Shown here: piece by piece, positions 16,374 to 24,914 of the stretch
Position numbering within the stretch: the first letter of the stretch is position 1
Layout: every line of letters begins with the position of its first letter
Assembly (NCBI RefSeq): GCF_046546475.1
Contig: NZ_JBKGXS010000002.1
Span: 248,001-312,000 of the forward strand
Source: Pseudonocardia phyllosphaerae
GTDB taxonomy: Bacteria > Actinomycetota > Actinomycetes > Mycobacteriales > Pseudonocardiaceae
Reading direction: 5' to 3'
DNA: 64,000 nt
The notes under the pieces: generated by a model
The model's input: the letters and a program-made list of their open reading frames with translations, nothing else
What the model was told of the DNA's origin: nothing
The model's database searches: none
Position numbers and translations under genes: made by a program

Positions 16374-17083
16374 TGACCGTCTCCGCCACCCCGGAGTCCG
16401 GGCCGGACACCTCGCCGATCCCGACCGCGTCGCCGCCCGCGCCGCCGTCGCCGGAAGGCACGCGCCGGTCGACGCGCCGCGCCCGGAAGGCCCGCGCCCG
16501 TTCCGCAGGCGGCGCCCGCTGGGGGCTGACCCTGCTCGGGCTGCTGCTGCTCGCCGCGGGCGTCCTGACCGTCCTGCTGGTCACCGGGCTGTTCGGTGCC
16601 GGGCGCGCGATGCGCCCGGTGATCGACCCGATGATCGTCGACGCGCTGTCGGCGCAGCCGGACATCACCCGCGGGGTCGCCGTCGCGGCCGGCGTGGTGC
16701 TGCTCGTGCTCGGCCTGGTCTGGACGGTGCGCGCGGTGCGCCCGGAGTCCCGCCCCGACGTCGTCCTCGACGACGGTGCAGGCACCACCATCCGGGTCGA
16801 CGCCTCGGCCGCCGCGGACGCCGTCGCCGACGGCGCCGCCGCGCTGCCCGGTGTCACCCGGGCCCGCGCCCGCACGGTCGGCTCGGCGGCGAAGCCCGCG
16901 GTGCGTGCCGTCGTCTGGATCGACGAGGACGCGCCCGACCACACCGTGACCGAGCTGTGCCGCCGTCTGGACGACGAGGTGCTCGCCCAGGTGCGCGACT
17001 CGCTGAGCCGTCCGGACCTGCCCGTCGCCGTCCGGCTGGAGCTGGACAGCAAGGCGGCGAAGAAGGCCCCGCGCGTCGAGTGA
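16373..17083 (+). CDS. AmaP-like alkaline-shock membrane anchor
   Basis: A 236-residue protein. The N-terminal 45 residues are proline-rich then strongly basic (STRRARKARARS). Two membrane segments follow (about 49-72 and 101-122), then a soluble domain (DVVLDDGAGTTIRVDASAAADAVADG, VRAVVWIDEDAPDHTV) to the end. The order of two membrane helices then a conserved strand-rich domain is that of AmaP, which tethers Asp23 to the membrane in staphylococci. It is the last gene of the operon. An attempt to read further upstream in frame gives unlikely protein, so ATG 16373 is used. Confidence 0.8.
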   Translation: MTVSATPESGPDTSPIPTASPPAPPSPEGTRRSTRRARKARARSAGGARWGLTLLGLLLLAAGVLTVLLVTGLFGAGRAMRPVIDPMIVDALSAQPDITRGVAVAAGVVLLVLGLVWTVRAVRPESRPDVVLDDGAGTTIRVDASAAADAVADGAAALPGVTRARARTVGSAAKPAVRAVVWIDEDAPDHTVTELCRRLDDEVLAQVRDSLSRPDLPVAVRLELDSKAAKKAPRVE

Positions 17084-17151
17084 CCCCCGGGACCGCATCG
17101 GGTGACCCGGCTCACTCCTGAGCCGGGTCGCCGGCGTCGTACGGTCGGGCC

Positions 17152-17907
17152 ATGAGTGGGTTGCTGGAGGGGAAGAAGGCCCTGGTCACCGGGGCCGGCA
17201 GCGGGATCGGTGCGGCGGTGGCCCGGCGGGTCGCCGCGGACGGGGCCGCCGAGGTCTACGCCGTCGACCTCGATCCGGAGCGGGTGAAGGCGCTGGCCGC
17301 GGAGGTCCCCGCCGTCACCCCGATCGGCTGCGACCTGTCCGACCTCGACGCCGTCGAGACCCTGCCCGCCGACGTCGACGTCCTGGTCAACAACGCCGGC
17401 CGCCAGCACGTGTCCCGGCTCGAGGCCTTCGATCCGGACCTGTTCTCGAACATCCTGCGGCTGATGCTGGAGTCGCCGTTCCGGCTGATCCGCCGCAGCC
17501 TGCCGCACATGTACGAGCGCGGCTGGGGCCGGGTCGTGAACATCTCCAGCGCGCACGGGCTGCGGGCCTCGCCGTACAAGTCGGCCTACGTCTCGGCCAA
17601 GCACGGCCTGGAGGGCCTGTCCAAGGTGACCGCGCTGGAGGGCGCCGAGCACGGCGTCACCAGCAACTGCATCAACCCCGCCTACGTCCGCACCCCGCTG
17701 GTCGAGGCCCAGATCGCCGACCAGGCCCGCACGCACGGCATCAGCGAGGACGAGGTGATCGAGAAGATCATGCTGACACCGGTGGCGCGCAAGCGGCTGA
17801 TCGAGCCGTCCGAGACCGCGGAGCTGGCCGCGGTGCTGTGGGGCCCGGCGTCGCCGTCGATCACCGGCGCCTCGCTGACCCAGGACGGCGGCTGGACCGC
17901 CCGCTGA
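17152..17907 (+). CDS. 3-hydroxybutyrate dehydrogenase (SDR)
   Basis: A 251-residue classical short-chain dehydrogenase that interconverts 3-hydroxybutyrate and acetoacetate with NAD. TGAGSGIG at 13-20 binds the cofactor, NNAG is at 80-83, and the catalytic residues are Ser132/133, Tyr146 and Lys150 (YVSAK). NPAYVRTPLVEAQI at about 175-188 and the C-terminal GASLTQDGGWTAR are typical of bacterial BDH. It would help use the monomer released from polyhydroxybutyrate, which fits the PHB-depolymerase-like esterases and the PhaC-like protein elsewhere in the window, although they are not adjacent. Confidence 0.88.
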   Translation: MSGLLEGKKALVTGAGSGIGAAVARRVAADGAAEVYAVDLDPERVKALAAEVPAVTPIGCDLSDLDAVETLPADVDVLVNNAGRQHVSRLEAFDPDLFSNILRLMLESPFRLIRRSLPHMYERGWGRVVNISSAHGLRASPYKSAYVSAKHGLEGLSKVTALEGAEHGVTSNCINPAYVRTPLVEAQIADQARTHGISEDEVIEKIMLTPVARKRLIEPSETAELAAVLWGPASPSITGASLTQDGGWTAR

Positions 17908-17990
17908 CCGGCTCACCGGGGCCACACCCCGCCCGCGGCACACTCGGCTCGATCATGGGTGAGCTGTGGGCGGGACGCGGGACGGGCGGG

Positions 17991-19577
17991 ATGCGCAGGC
18001 GGTGCGCCCCCGCGGTGTTCGTGCTGCTGCTCGCGCTCCTCGCGGGCTGCTCGGTCGGCCCGTCGATCCGCCCGCCGGTGGCGGTGCGGGGCGAGGACCT
18101 GCCCGCCCCGCCCGCGGCCGCGGGCCCGGCGCAGCCCGAGCCCGCGGACCCGGACGCGCTGCCGCCCTCCGAGCCCGTCCGGTCGGGCCCGGAGTTCACC
18201 GACTGCACCGCACCGGTGCTGGCCGGGCTGAAGGCCGCGGGCACCGCTCCCCCGGCCGGGCGGGTGCTGTCGGTCGGCTGCGGCAGGCTGTCCGTGCCCG
18301 CCGACCGCACCCGCCCGGACCTGGGGCCTGCCCGGCTCGGGCTGACCCGGGTGACCCAGCGCGGCGCCGCGCCGGACCTGCCCGCGCTCGTCGTCGTCGG
18401 GGACACCGGGACCGACGGCTCCGCGCGCGCCGCGGCGACGCTGGCCGCACGGCTGCCCGCCGACGTGCTGAAGCACTACCAGGTGATCGGGATGGACCGG
18501 CGCGGCAGCGGCGAGGACCTGCTCGACTGCGGCCCGCCCGATGCCCGCGCCGCGCTCGTCGACGCCCGTCCGACCGACGCCGACGAGGCCGCGATGACCC
18601 GGCTGCTGGAACGCTCCCGGTCGATCGTGCAGGACTGCTACCTGCTGCTCTCCGGCACGCTGACCGACTTCCGCGCCGCGTCCACCGCCGACGACCTGGA
18701 GTCGCTGCGCAGCGCGCTGGGCACCCTGCGCCTCGACGTCGTCGGGACCGGCGACGGCGCCGACGCGACGGCCACGTGGCTGGCCCGTCACCCCGAGGCG
18801 GCCGGCCGCGTCGTGCTCGACGGTCCCACCGACCCCTCCGTGGACGGCCCGGCCCGGGCCGAGGCCGCCACCGCCGCGGCCGAGGGCGCGTTCGACGCGT
18901 TCGCCGAGGCCTGCACCGAGGCCGGCTCCTGCCCGCTGGGCGCCGACCCGCGCGCCGCCGTCACCGGGCTGGTCGCCCGGCTCGGCCGCACCGCCCTCCC
19001 GCTCGGCGACGGCGACTCGATCACCTCCGGCGCGGTGCTGCACGCCGTGCGGGGACTGCTCCCCCAGCCGGCCCGCTGGCCCGAGCTGGCGGCGGCGCTC
19101 GGCGCGGCGAACCGCGGCGACCCGGCCGGGCTGGAACGCGTCCTCGGGCCGCTGGCCGGGCCGCGCAGCCGCTTCGACGGCGCTCTGGCCACCCGCTGCA
19201 ACGACAGCCGGGTCCGAACCACACCCGGCGAGGGCGCGGCGCTGGCCGGCCAGTGGCGCGGGCGGTATCCGCTGTTCGGGGTGGTCGCCGCGCAGGACCT
19301 GGTGACCTGCGGACCGTGGCCGTCCGGCGGGCCGGAGACGCCGGGCGCACCGGCCGGGGCCGGGCCACCGGTGCTCGTGGTGGGCACCGCGCACGACCCG
19401 CGGGCCCCGCAGGCCGGAGCCGAGCAGACCGCCCGCCGGCTCGGCACCGGGCGGCTGGTGCGCTGGGAGGGCGCCGGGACCGGCGCCTACCCGCGCACGC
19501 CGTGCGTCACCGCCGTCGTCGGGAAGGCGCTGGTCGGCGGCCGCGCCCCGGCCGATGACGTCGTCTGTCCGCCGTAA
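17991..19577 (+). CDS. lipoprotein alpha/beta-hydrolase with degenerate active site
   Basis: A 528-residue exported lipoprotein with signal MRRRCAPAVF..LLALLAGC; the lipid-bearing Cys is residue 20. A proline/alanine linker follows and then a domain of the tripeptidyl aminopeptidase (SlpD/SlpE-like) family: GMDRRGSGEDLLDC (about 167-180) is the oxyanion-side motif, and the family's C-terminal region runs from about 420. The nucleophile elbow, normally G-x-S-x-G, reads GTGDG (252-256), so Ser is Gly254. The base region, normally GHT before the Cys-terminated end, reads GTGAY, with Thr497 where His is expected. Asp469 remains. It is therefore probably not a peptidase. Start ATG 17991 has GGGCGGG upstream; an in-frame ATG at 17955 has none. 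Confidence 0.8.
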   Translation: MRRRCAPAVFVLLLALLAGCSVGPSIRPPVAVRGEDLPAPPAAAGPAQPEPADPDALPPSEPVRSGPEFTDCTAPVLAGLKAAGTAPPAGRVLSVGCGRLSVPADRTRPDLGPARLGLTRVTQRGAAPDLPALVVVGDTGTDGSARAAATLAARLPADVLKHYQVIGMDRRGSGEDLLDCGPPDARAALVDARPTDADEAAMTRLLERSRSIVQDCYLLLSGTLTDFRAASTADDLESLRSALGTLRLDVVGTGDGADATATWLARHPEAAGRVVLDGPTDPSVDGPARAEAATAAAEGAFDAFAEACTEAGSCPLGADPRAAVTGLVARLGRTALPLGDGDSITSGAVLHAVRGLLPQPARWPELAAALGAANRGDPAGLERVLGPLAGPRSRFDGALATRCNDSRVRTTPGEGAALAGQWRGRYPLFGVVAAQDLVTCGPWPSGGPETPGAPAGAGPPVLVVGTAHDPRAPQAGAEQTARRLGTGRLVRWEGAGTGAYPRTPCVTAVVGKALVGGRAPADDVVCPP

Positions 19578-19981
19578 CGCAGCCTGCCCGCCGTAACCCG
19601 CTGCACCGGACGGACGACGCTCGGTGGTCATCGGGCCGCCGCGGAAGGTCACGATTCCGTATCCGCAGTTTTCCGGCACTGTTGCCGGACCCCCGCCGAC
19701 GGGTCCCTCCACCTGCGGGGACGGTTCGAGTAATGGTTTCGCGAATCGGGAGCGGTTCGGTCACGGAACTCCCGGAACTGCTGACCCGGGGCCCCTCTCC
19801 GGGCTAGTCTCAGCTCCGGTGACGCGGTCGCCGCAGGTCGCCGGGGGGATCACGGCGCCGGGCGGTGACCGGTCGACGCCGTCGGAGGGTGTAACGCCGG
19901 TAACACCCGTGGCCGAGTGGTCCCGAAGGACCGGCGGGTCCGGGCCGCTCGGCGGAACCGGTTGTGGGCGGAAGGAGCACA
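19578..19981. other. 404-bp gap with promoter and structured leader of the osmoprotectant operon
   Basis: No gene seen. The left half is relatively AT-rich. A candidate promoter lies at 19781-19810 (separate entry). The 170 bases downstream contain several G/C stems, including GGGTGT (19887-19892) with ACACCC (19903-19908). I do not find the conserved blocks of the ydaO/c-di-AMP riboswitch, which can precede such transporters in actinobacteria. Confidence 0.5.
19781..19810 (+). promoter_or_regulatory. possible promoter of the osmoprotectant operon
   Basis: CTGACC (19781-19786) and TAGTCT (19805-19810) are spaced by 18 bases and resemble a weak vegetative -35/-10 pair. Transcription would start near 19817, leaving a leader of about 165 bases before the GTG at 19982. 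Confidence 0.35.
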
Positions 19982-20665
19982 GTGGATTTCTTCTCGTATG
20001 TCAGCGATCAGTTCTCCACCATTTTCTTCAACGGGCAGCAGCACTTCCTCCTCGTCGCCATTTCGGTGGGGATCGCTGCGGCCATCTCGCTGGTGGCGGG
20101 GATCGTGCTGCACACGAACCGGCTGACGCCGGAGTCGTGGAGCAAGCCGCTGCGGGCGGGCACGCGGGAGGGGCTGCTGCTCATCACCTCGGCGGCGCTC
20201 ACGGTGCCGTCGCTGGCCCTGTTCGGCCTGCTCGTGCCGCTGGTCGGCCTCGCGGTCGCCCCGTCGGTCACGGCGCTGACGATCTACTCCATCTACCCGG
20301 TGCTGCGCAACGTCGTCGCCGGGCTGTCCTCGGTCGACGACGCGGTGCTGGAGTCGGCCCGCGGGATGGGGATGGGGCCGATCCGCCGGATGGCCCGCAT
20401 CCAGCTCCCGCTGGCGTGGCCGGTGATCCTCTCCGGGCTGCGCGTCGCCGTCCTGATCATGATCGGTATCGCGGTCGTCGCGGGCACCGTGAGCGGCCCG
20501 GGCTTCGGCTCGGAGCTGTTCCGCGGGCTCAGCCGCCTCGGTGCCACCAACTCGCTGAACCAGATCCTCGCCGCGACCCTCGGCTGCCTCGTCGTCGCCG
20601 CGGTCTACGAGGTCGTCTTCTACGTCGTGCAGCGACTCACCACTCCCAGGGGGATCCGTGTCTGA
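19982..20665 (+). CDS. osmoprotectant ABC transporter permease 1
   Basis: A 227-residue ProW/OpuCB-type permease with about five membrane segments. The segment from SVDDAVLESARGMGM to IRRMARIQLPLAWPVILSGLRV (about 108-150) is the EAA-type loop that contacts the ATPase. It imports glycine betaine, choline or similar osmoprotectants together with the other products of this five-gene operon. GTG 19982 is preceded by GGAAGGAGCACA. Its end overlaps the ATPase start by eight bases. Confidence 0.9.
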   Translation: MDFFSYVSDQFSTIFFNGQQHFLLVAISVGIAAAISLVAGIVLHTNRLTPESWSKPLRAGTREGLLLITSAALTVPSLALFGLLVPLVGLAVAPSVTALTIYSIYPVLRNVVAGLSSVDDAVLESARGMGMGPIRRMARIQLPLAWPVILSGLRVAVLIMIGIAVVAGTVSGPGFGSELFRGLSRLGATNSLNQILAATLGCLVVAAVYEVVFYVVQRLTTPRGIRV

Positions 20666-21836
20666 GCCGTCCCAGTCCGTCTCGTCCGGCGCCGTGCCGC
20701 TCGGCAGCGAGGACGCGCCCACCGGCACCGCGACCACCGGATCCCCGGCAGGCACCGCGGGCGGCTCCGCGGGCCGGGCGATGATCTCCCTCGAGGGCAT
20801 CACCAAGACCTACCCGGGCACCGAGGCCCCTGCCGTCCAGACCCTCGACCTCGACGTCGAGGCCGGCCACATCGTCATGTTCATCGGCCCCTCGGGCTGC
20901 GGGAAGACGACGACGCTGAAGATGATGAACCGGCTCATCGAGCCGAGCAGCGGCCGGATCGTGCTCGACGGCGAGGACGTCACCTCGGTCAACGCCAACG
21001 AGCTGCGCCGCAAGATCGGCTACGTCATCCAGCAGGTCGGCCTGTTCCCGCACTTCACGATCGGCGACAACATCGCCGTCGTCCCGAAGATCCTCGGCTG
21101 GGAGAAGAGCCGGATCTCCGCACGGGTGGACGAGCTGCTGCACCTGGTCGGGCTGGAGCCCAAGGACTACCGGGACCGCTACCCGCGCCAGCTCTCCGGC
21201 GGCCAGCAGCAGCGCGTCGGCGTCGCCCGCGGTCTCGCCGCGGACCCGCAGGTCATGCTGATGGACGAGCCGTTCGGCGCGATCGACCCGATCACCCGCG
21301 AGCGGATCCAGGACGAGTTCCTGGAGCTGCAGCGCCAGATCGCCAAGACGATCTGCTTCGTCACCCACGACCTCACCGAGGCCGTGAAGCTGGGTGACAA
21401 GATCGCGGTGTTCGGGCCCGGCGGGACGCTGCAGCAGTACGCCTCCCCCGACGACATCCTGACCCACCCGGCGAACGACTTCGTCGCCGAGTTCGTCGGC
21501 TCGGGGGCCGCGGTGCGTCGGCTGTCGCTGCTGGACCTGTCCCGCCTGGAGCTGGGCACGATCGGGCTCTACGGCCAGGGCGAGCGCAACGGCTCCCCCA
21601 CCTACCACGCCGACGCGGCAGGCCGCCCGGAGCGCTGGGCCTCGCTGCCCGGCACCGAGCAGCTGCCGCAGCTGGTCACGGTGCCCGCGTCCGGGACCGT
21701 CTACGACGCCGTCGACGTCATGCTCGACGCCGGGTCGCCGCTGGTCGCCGTGGTCGACGACCAGCAGAAGGCCACCGGCGTGCTGTGGTGGAAGGACCTC
21801 GTCGGGGGCCTGCACACGAAGCGGCCGGGCCGGTGA
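20658..21836 (+). CDS. osmoprotectant ABC transporter ATP-binding protein
   Basis: A 392-residue ProV/OpuCA-type ATPase. An unusual 41-residue Ser/Gly/Thr-rich N-terminal extension precedes MISLEGITKTYPG. Walker A GPSGCGKT is at 77-84, the signature LSGGQQQR near 178, Walker B MLMDEPFGAIDP near 200 and H-loop FVTHDLTEA near 235. The C-terminus (about 330-385) has one recognisable CBS-like unit (TVPASGTVYDAVDVMLDAGSPLVAVVDD), a type of domain that can sense ionic strength or c-di-AMP in OpuA-type systems. GTG 20658 has AGGGGG upstream. The stop overlaps the next permease start (GTGA). Confidence 0.92.
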   Translation: MSEPSQSVSSGAVPLGSEDAPTGTATTGSPAGTAGGSAGRAMISLEGITKTYPGTEAPAVQTLDLDVEAGHIVMFIGPSGCGKTTTLKMMNRLIEPSSGRIVLDGEDVTSVNANELRRKIGYVIQQVGLFPHFTIGDNIAVVPKILGWEKSRISARVDELLHLVGLEPKDYRDRYPRQLSGGQQQRVGVARGLAADPQVMLMDEPFGAIDPITRERIQDEFLELQRQIAKTICFVTHDLTEAVKLGDKIAVFGPGGTLQQYASPDDILTHPANDFVAEFVGSGAAVRRLSLLDLSRLELGTIGLYGQGERNGSPTYHADAAGRPERWASLPGTEQLPQLVTVPASGTVYDAVDVMLDAGSPLVAVVDDQQKATGVLWWKDLVGGLHTKRPGR

Positions 21837-22639
21837 CCGCCGTCGCGGACGCCGAGGCCGAGGCCCGGCCGGACGACGGCGGCAGTGCCGGACCGTCGGC
21901 GTCGCCGCCGCGGAAGAAGCTCGACAAGTCGCTGATCGTCATCCCGGTCATCGTGATCGTCGGGCTGGCGCTGGTGTTCGGCTACCTGTCGACCCAGACG
22001 CTGGACTCCGTCGAGCGCACGGTGATCAACGCCGACAACATCTCGGCCCGGCTCGGCGAGCACCTGCTGCTGACGGCGCTGTCCACGATCGTCGTCATCG
22101 TGGTGGCGATCCCGCTGGGCATCCTGATCAGCCGCCCGCAGTTCGGCCGCATGCAGCGCCCGATCCTCGCCTTCGGCGGATTCATGCAGGCGCTGCCGCC
22201 GTTCGGCGTGATCGTGCTGCTGGCGTTCAGCCCGCTGGGGCTGGGCACGCCGACCGCGGTGATCGCGCTGGCCCTGGCCGCGCTGCTGCCGGTGCTGACC
22301 AACACCGTCGTCGGGCTGCAGCAGGTCGACCGGGGTGTCATCGAGGCCTCGCGCGGCATCGGGCTGTCGGCGAAGCAGACGCTGCTCAAGGTCGAGCTCC
22401 CGCTGGCGACCCCGGTCATGGTCGCCGGGGTGCGGGTCGCGCTCGTGCTGAACGTCGGCACGGCGGCCCTGGCGACCTACATCGGCGCCGGCGGCCTCGG
22501 CCAGATCATCAAGGGCATGCTCGAGCTGAACCGGCCCAACGGCACGCTGGCCGCCGCGGCGCTGGTCGCGGCGCTCGCGCTGATCGTCGACTGGCTGGCG
22601 GGCATCGCCGAGTTCCTGGTCTCCCGGCGAGGTGGGTGA
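21833..22639 (+). CDS. osmoprotectant ABC transporter permease 2
   Basis: A 268-residue ProW-type permease. A charged 35-residue N-terminus is followed by six membrane segments. VGLQQVDRGVIEASRGIGLS and LLKVELPLATPVMVAGVRVAL (about 160-205) are the ATPase-contact region; the C-terminal GLGQIIKGMLELN is family-typical. It pairs with permease 1. The GTG at 21833 overlaps the ATPase stop by four bases. Confidence 0.9.
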   Translation: MTAVADAEAEARPDDGGSAGPSASPPRKKLDKSLIVIPVIVIVGLALVFGYLSTQTLDSVERTVINADNISARLGEHLLLTALSTIVVIVVAIPLGILISRPQFGRMQRPILAFGGFMQALPPFGVIVLLAFSPLGLGTPTAVIALALAALLPVLTNTVVGLQQVDRGVIEASRGIGLSAKQTLLKVELPLATPVMVAGVRVALVLNVGTAALATYIGAGGLGQIIKGMLELNRPNGTLAAAALVAALALIVDWLAGIAEFLVSRRGG

Positions 22640-22737
22640 CCCCTCCCCGGACCGCTCCCCGCGCACCACTTCCCGCTCCACCCCGAACCGGCCGCCGGTC
22701 CCACCGGACGCCGAACGCAGTTCTCCAGGAGGAACAC

Positions 22738-23730
22738 GTGAGAATCGGACGATCCACGCTCGCCGCGTCGGCGATCACCGCCGCGGCGGCGCTGCTGCTC
22801 TCGGGCTGCGGCGGGCTCAGCAGCAGCGGGCCCTCGGCCGGTGCGGGCTCGCTGGCCAAGGCGGCCAACCTGCAGGGGCAGAACTACACGGTCGGCGGCA
22901 AGAACAACTTCGACGAGCAGTTCGTGCTCTGCGAGGCCACCGACGCCGCGCTGGAGTCCGCGGGCGCCACCGTCACCAACCGCTGCGGTACCGGCGGCAC
23001 CGACGTGACCCGCCAGGCGCTGCTGCGCGGGGACATCGACACCTACTGGGAGTACACCGGTACCGCCTGGGCGTCGTTCTACAAGAACCCGACCGACAGC
23101 GTGAAGGACGACAACCAGCTCTACGAGAAGGTCAAGCAGACCGACGGGGCGCCGAACAAGACCAACAACAACGTCCCGATCGTCTGGATGGACAAGGCCG
23201 GGTTCAACAACACCTACGGCTTCGCCATCCCGCAGGCCAAGTCGCAGGAACTGAAGATCAACACCCTGTCGGACATGGCCGCCTACCTGAAGGCGGGCAA
23301 GCCCGGCAAGATCTGCGTCGAGACCGAGTACCAGAGCCGCGACGACGGCCTGCGCGGCCTGCAGAAGACCTACGGCTTCACGCTCAAGCCCGAGCAGGTG
23401 GAGACCCTCGACGCCGGCGTCATCTACGACTCCACGGCCAAGGGCCAGTGCCTGTTCGGCGAGGTCTACACCACCGACGGCCGGATCAACGGCCTGAACC
23501 TCAAGGTCCTCGAGGACGACAAGAAGTACCACGTCACCTACAACGCGGCGCCGACCATGCGCAAGGACGTCTACGACCGCAACCCCGACGTCGCGAAGGT
23601 CCTGGACCCGATCGCGCAGGCACTGGACTACCCGACGATCCTCGAGCTCAACAAGCAGGTGTCGGTGGACGGCAAGAACGCCCGCGACGTGGCGCGTGAC
23701 TGGATGAAGCAGAAGGGCTTCATCGGCTGA
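22738..23730 (+). CDS. osmoprotectant-binding lipoprotein 1
   Basis: A 330-residue substrate-binding lipoprotein of the OpuCC/ProX-like (type 2) family. The signal ends in LLLSGC with lipidated Cys24. The mature part begins LSSSGPSAGAGSLAKAANLQG and contains the typical GGKNNFDEQFVLCEAT, IDTYWEYTGTAWASFY and VETEYQSRDDGLRGLQKTYGF stretches. Aromatic residues in these regions would form the cation-pi box that holds a quaternary amine. CCAGGAGGAACAC precedes GTG 22738. It follows permease 2 after 98 bp. Confidence 0.9.
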   Translation: MRIGRSTLAASAITAAAALLLSGCGGLSSSGPSAGAGSLAKAANLQGQNYTVGGKNNFDEQFVLCEATDAALESAGATVTNRCGTGGTDVTRQALLRGDIDTYWEYTGTAWASFYKNPTDSVKDDNQLYEKVKQTDGAPNKTNNNVPIVWMDKAGFNNTYGFAIPQAKSQELKINTLSDMAAYLKAGKPGKICVETEYQSRDDGLRGLQKTYGFTLKPEQVETLDAGVIYDSTAKGQCLFGEVYTTDGRINGLNLKVLEDDKKYHVTYNAAPTMRKDVYDRNPDVAKVLDPIAQALDYPTILELNKQVSVDGKNARDVARDWMKQKGFIG

Positions 23731-23808
23731 TCCCCTTCATCGGCTGAGCACGCCGCCGTCGCGCGACGGTACGGCGGCCGACCCGCAGGACCAACACGCA
23801 GGACCACA

Positions 23809-23843
23809 CGGAGGCCTCCACCCGCACCGGGTGGGGGCCTCCG
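23809..23843. terminator. strong hairpin between the two binding-protein genes
   Basis: CGGAGGCCTCCACCC (23809-23823), a five-base loop, and GGGTGGGGGCCTCCG (23829-23843) pair over 15 positions with one G-U. There is no U-run, as is common in actinobacteria. It could end the main transcript or reduce read-through into the second binding-protein gene. Confidence 0.6.
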
Positions 23844-23923
23844 GTGCGTCACCGTTGCGCCTCCGGGGATTCCGTGGTCGGCTGAGCGGGCCGCCGCCCG
23901 CTCCCCGTCCGGGAAGGACACCC

Positions 23924-24907
23924 GTGACCGCACGCCGCCCGCTGCGCCGCGTCCGCGCCGCCGCGCTGTGTGCGGTGACCGTGCTGGCCGCGGGGGTGGT
24001 CGCCGGCTGCGGGCTGTCCTCGGCGGGCCCGGACGTCTCCCCCGGCTCGCTGGCCGACGCCGCGGACCTCACCGGGCGCACCTACGTCGTCGGGTCGAAG
24101 AACTTCGACGAGCAGATCCTGCTCTGCCACATCACGATCGCCGCGCTGCAGTCGGCGAACGCCTCGGTGACCGACCGGTGCGACACCGGCGGGTCGGACG
24201 TCACGCGCCGCGCACTGCAGTCCGGCGACATCTCGATCTACTGGGAGTACACCGGCACCGCGTGGGCGTCGTTCCTGCGCCAGACCCGCAAGCTGCCCGA
24301 GCCGCAGCTGCTCACCGCGTTGCGCCACGAGGACGAGCAGCGCAACGGCATCCTCTGGCTGCAGCCCGCCGGGTTCGACAACACCTACGCGTTCACCGTC
24401 GCCGGGACGACCGCGGCCCGGCTGAACCTGCGCACCCTCGACGACATGGCCGCCTACGTCCGGGCGAACAAGCCGGGCACGGTGTGCGTGGAGACCGAGT
24501 ACAGCTCCCGCGAGGACGGGCTGCGCGGCCTGCAGAAGGCCTACGGCTTCACGCTGCCGCCCGGCCGCTCCGAGGTCCTCGACGCCGGGCTGATCTACCA
24601 GTCCACCGCCGACGGCGTCTGCCTGTTCGGTGAGGTCGGGACCTCCGACGGCCGCATCCCCGGCCTGGGCCTGAAGGTCCTCGCCGACGACCGCGGCTAC
24701 CACGGCACCTACAAGGCCGTCCCGACGATCCGCAAGGACGTCTACGACCAGGACCCGGACGTCGCGAAGGTGCTCGACCCGATCGCGTCGGCGCTGGACT
24801 ACCCGACGATCCTCGCGCTCAACGAGAAGGTCTCCGCGCAGGGCCAGGACCCGCGCACCGTGGCGCGGGAGTGGCTGGCCCAGCGCGGGTTCACCGGCAG
24901 CGAGTGA
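23924..24907 (+). CDS. osmoprotectant-binding lipoprotein 2
   Basis: A 327-residue paralogue of the preceding binding protein. The signal ends in VVAGC with Cys29 as the lipidation site. It shares GSKNFDEQILLC, DISIYWEYTGTAWASFL, VETEYSSREDGLRGLQKAYGF and the region PTIRKDVYDQDPDVAKVLDPI with copy 1, but lacks about 15 residues after the tyrosine/tryptophan motif. GTG 23924 follows GGAAGGACACCC. A strong hairpin separates the copies, so expression may differ. Two binding proteins on one transporter would widen the substrate range. Confidence 0.88.
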   Translation: MTARRPLRRVRAAALCAVTVLAAGVVAGCGLSSAGPDVSPGSLADAADLTGRTYVVGSKNFDEQILLCHITIAALQSANASVTDRCDTGGSDVTRRALQSGDISIYWEYTGTAWASFLRQTRKLPEPQLLTALRHEDEQRNGILWLQPAGFDNTYAFTVAGTTAARLNLRTLDDMAAYVRANKPGTVCVETEYSSREDGLRGLQKAYGFTLPPGRSEVLDAGLIYQSTADGVCLFGEVGTSDGRIPGLGLKVLADDRGYHGTYKAVPTIRKDVYDQDPDVAKVLDPIASALDYPTILALNEKVSAQGQDPRTVAREWLAQRGFTGSE

Positions 24908-24914
24908 GCCCGGG

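Noticed and set aside
17991..19577. Frameshifted or broken hydrolase gene
   Set aside because: The frame is intact from the lipobox to the normal C-terminus. Only the catalytic residues differ, so I call it a degenerate enzyme rather than a pseudogene.
19811..19981. ydaO-type c-di-AMP riboswitch before the osmoprotectant genes
   Set aside because: The conserved GGGGAACC, GGGGTGAA and GACAGCTAACC-like blocks are missing. The region is kept only as a structured leader.
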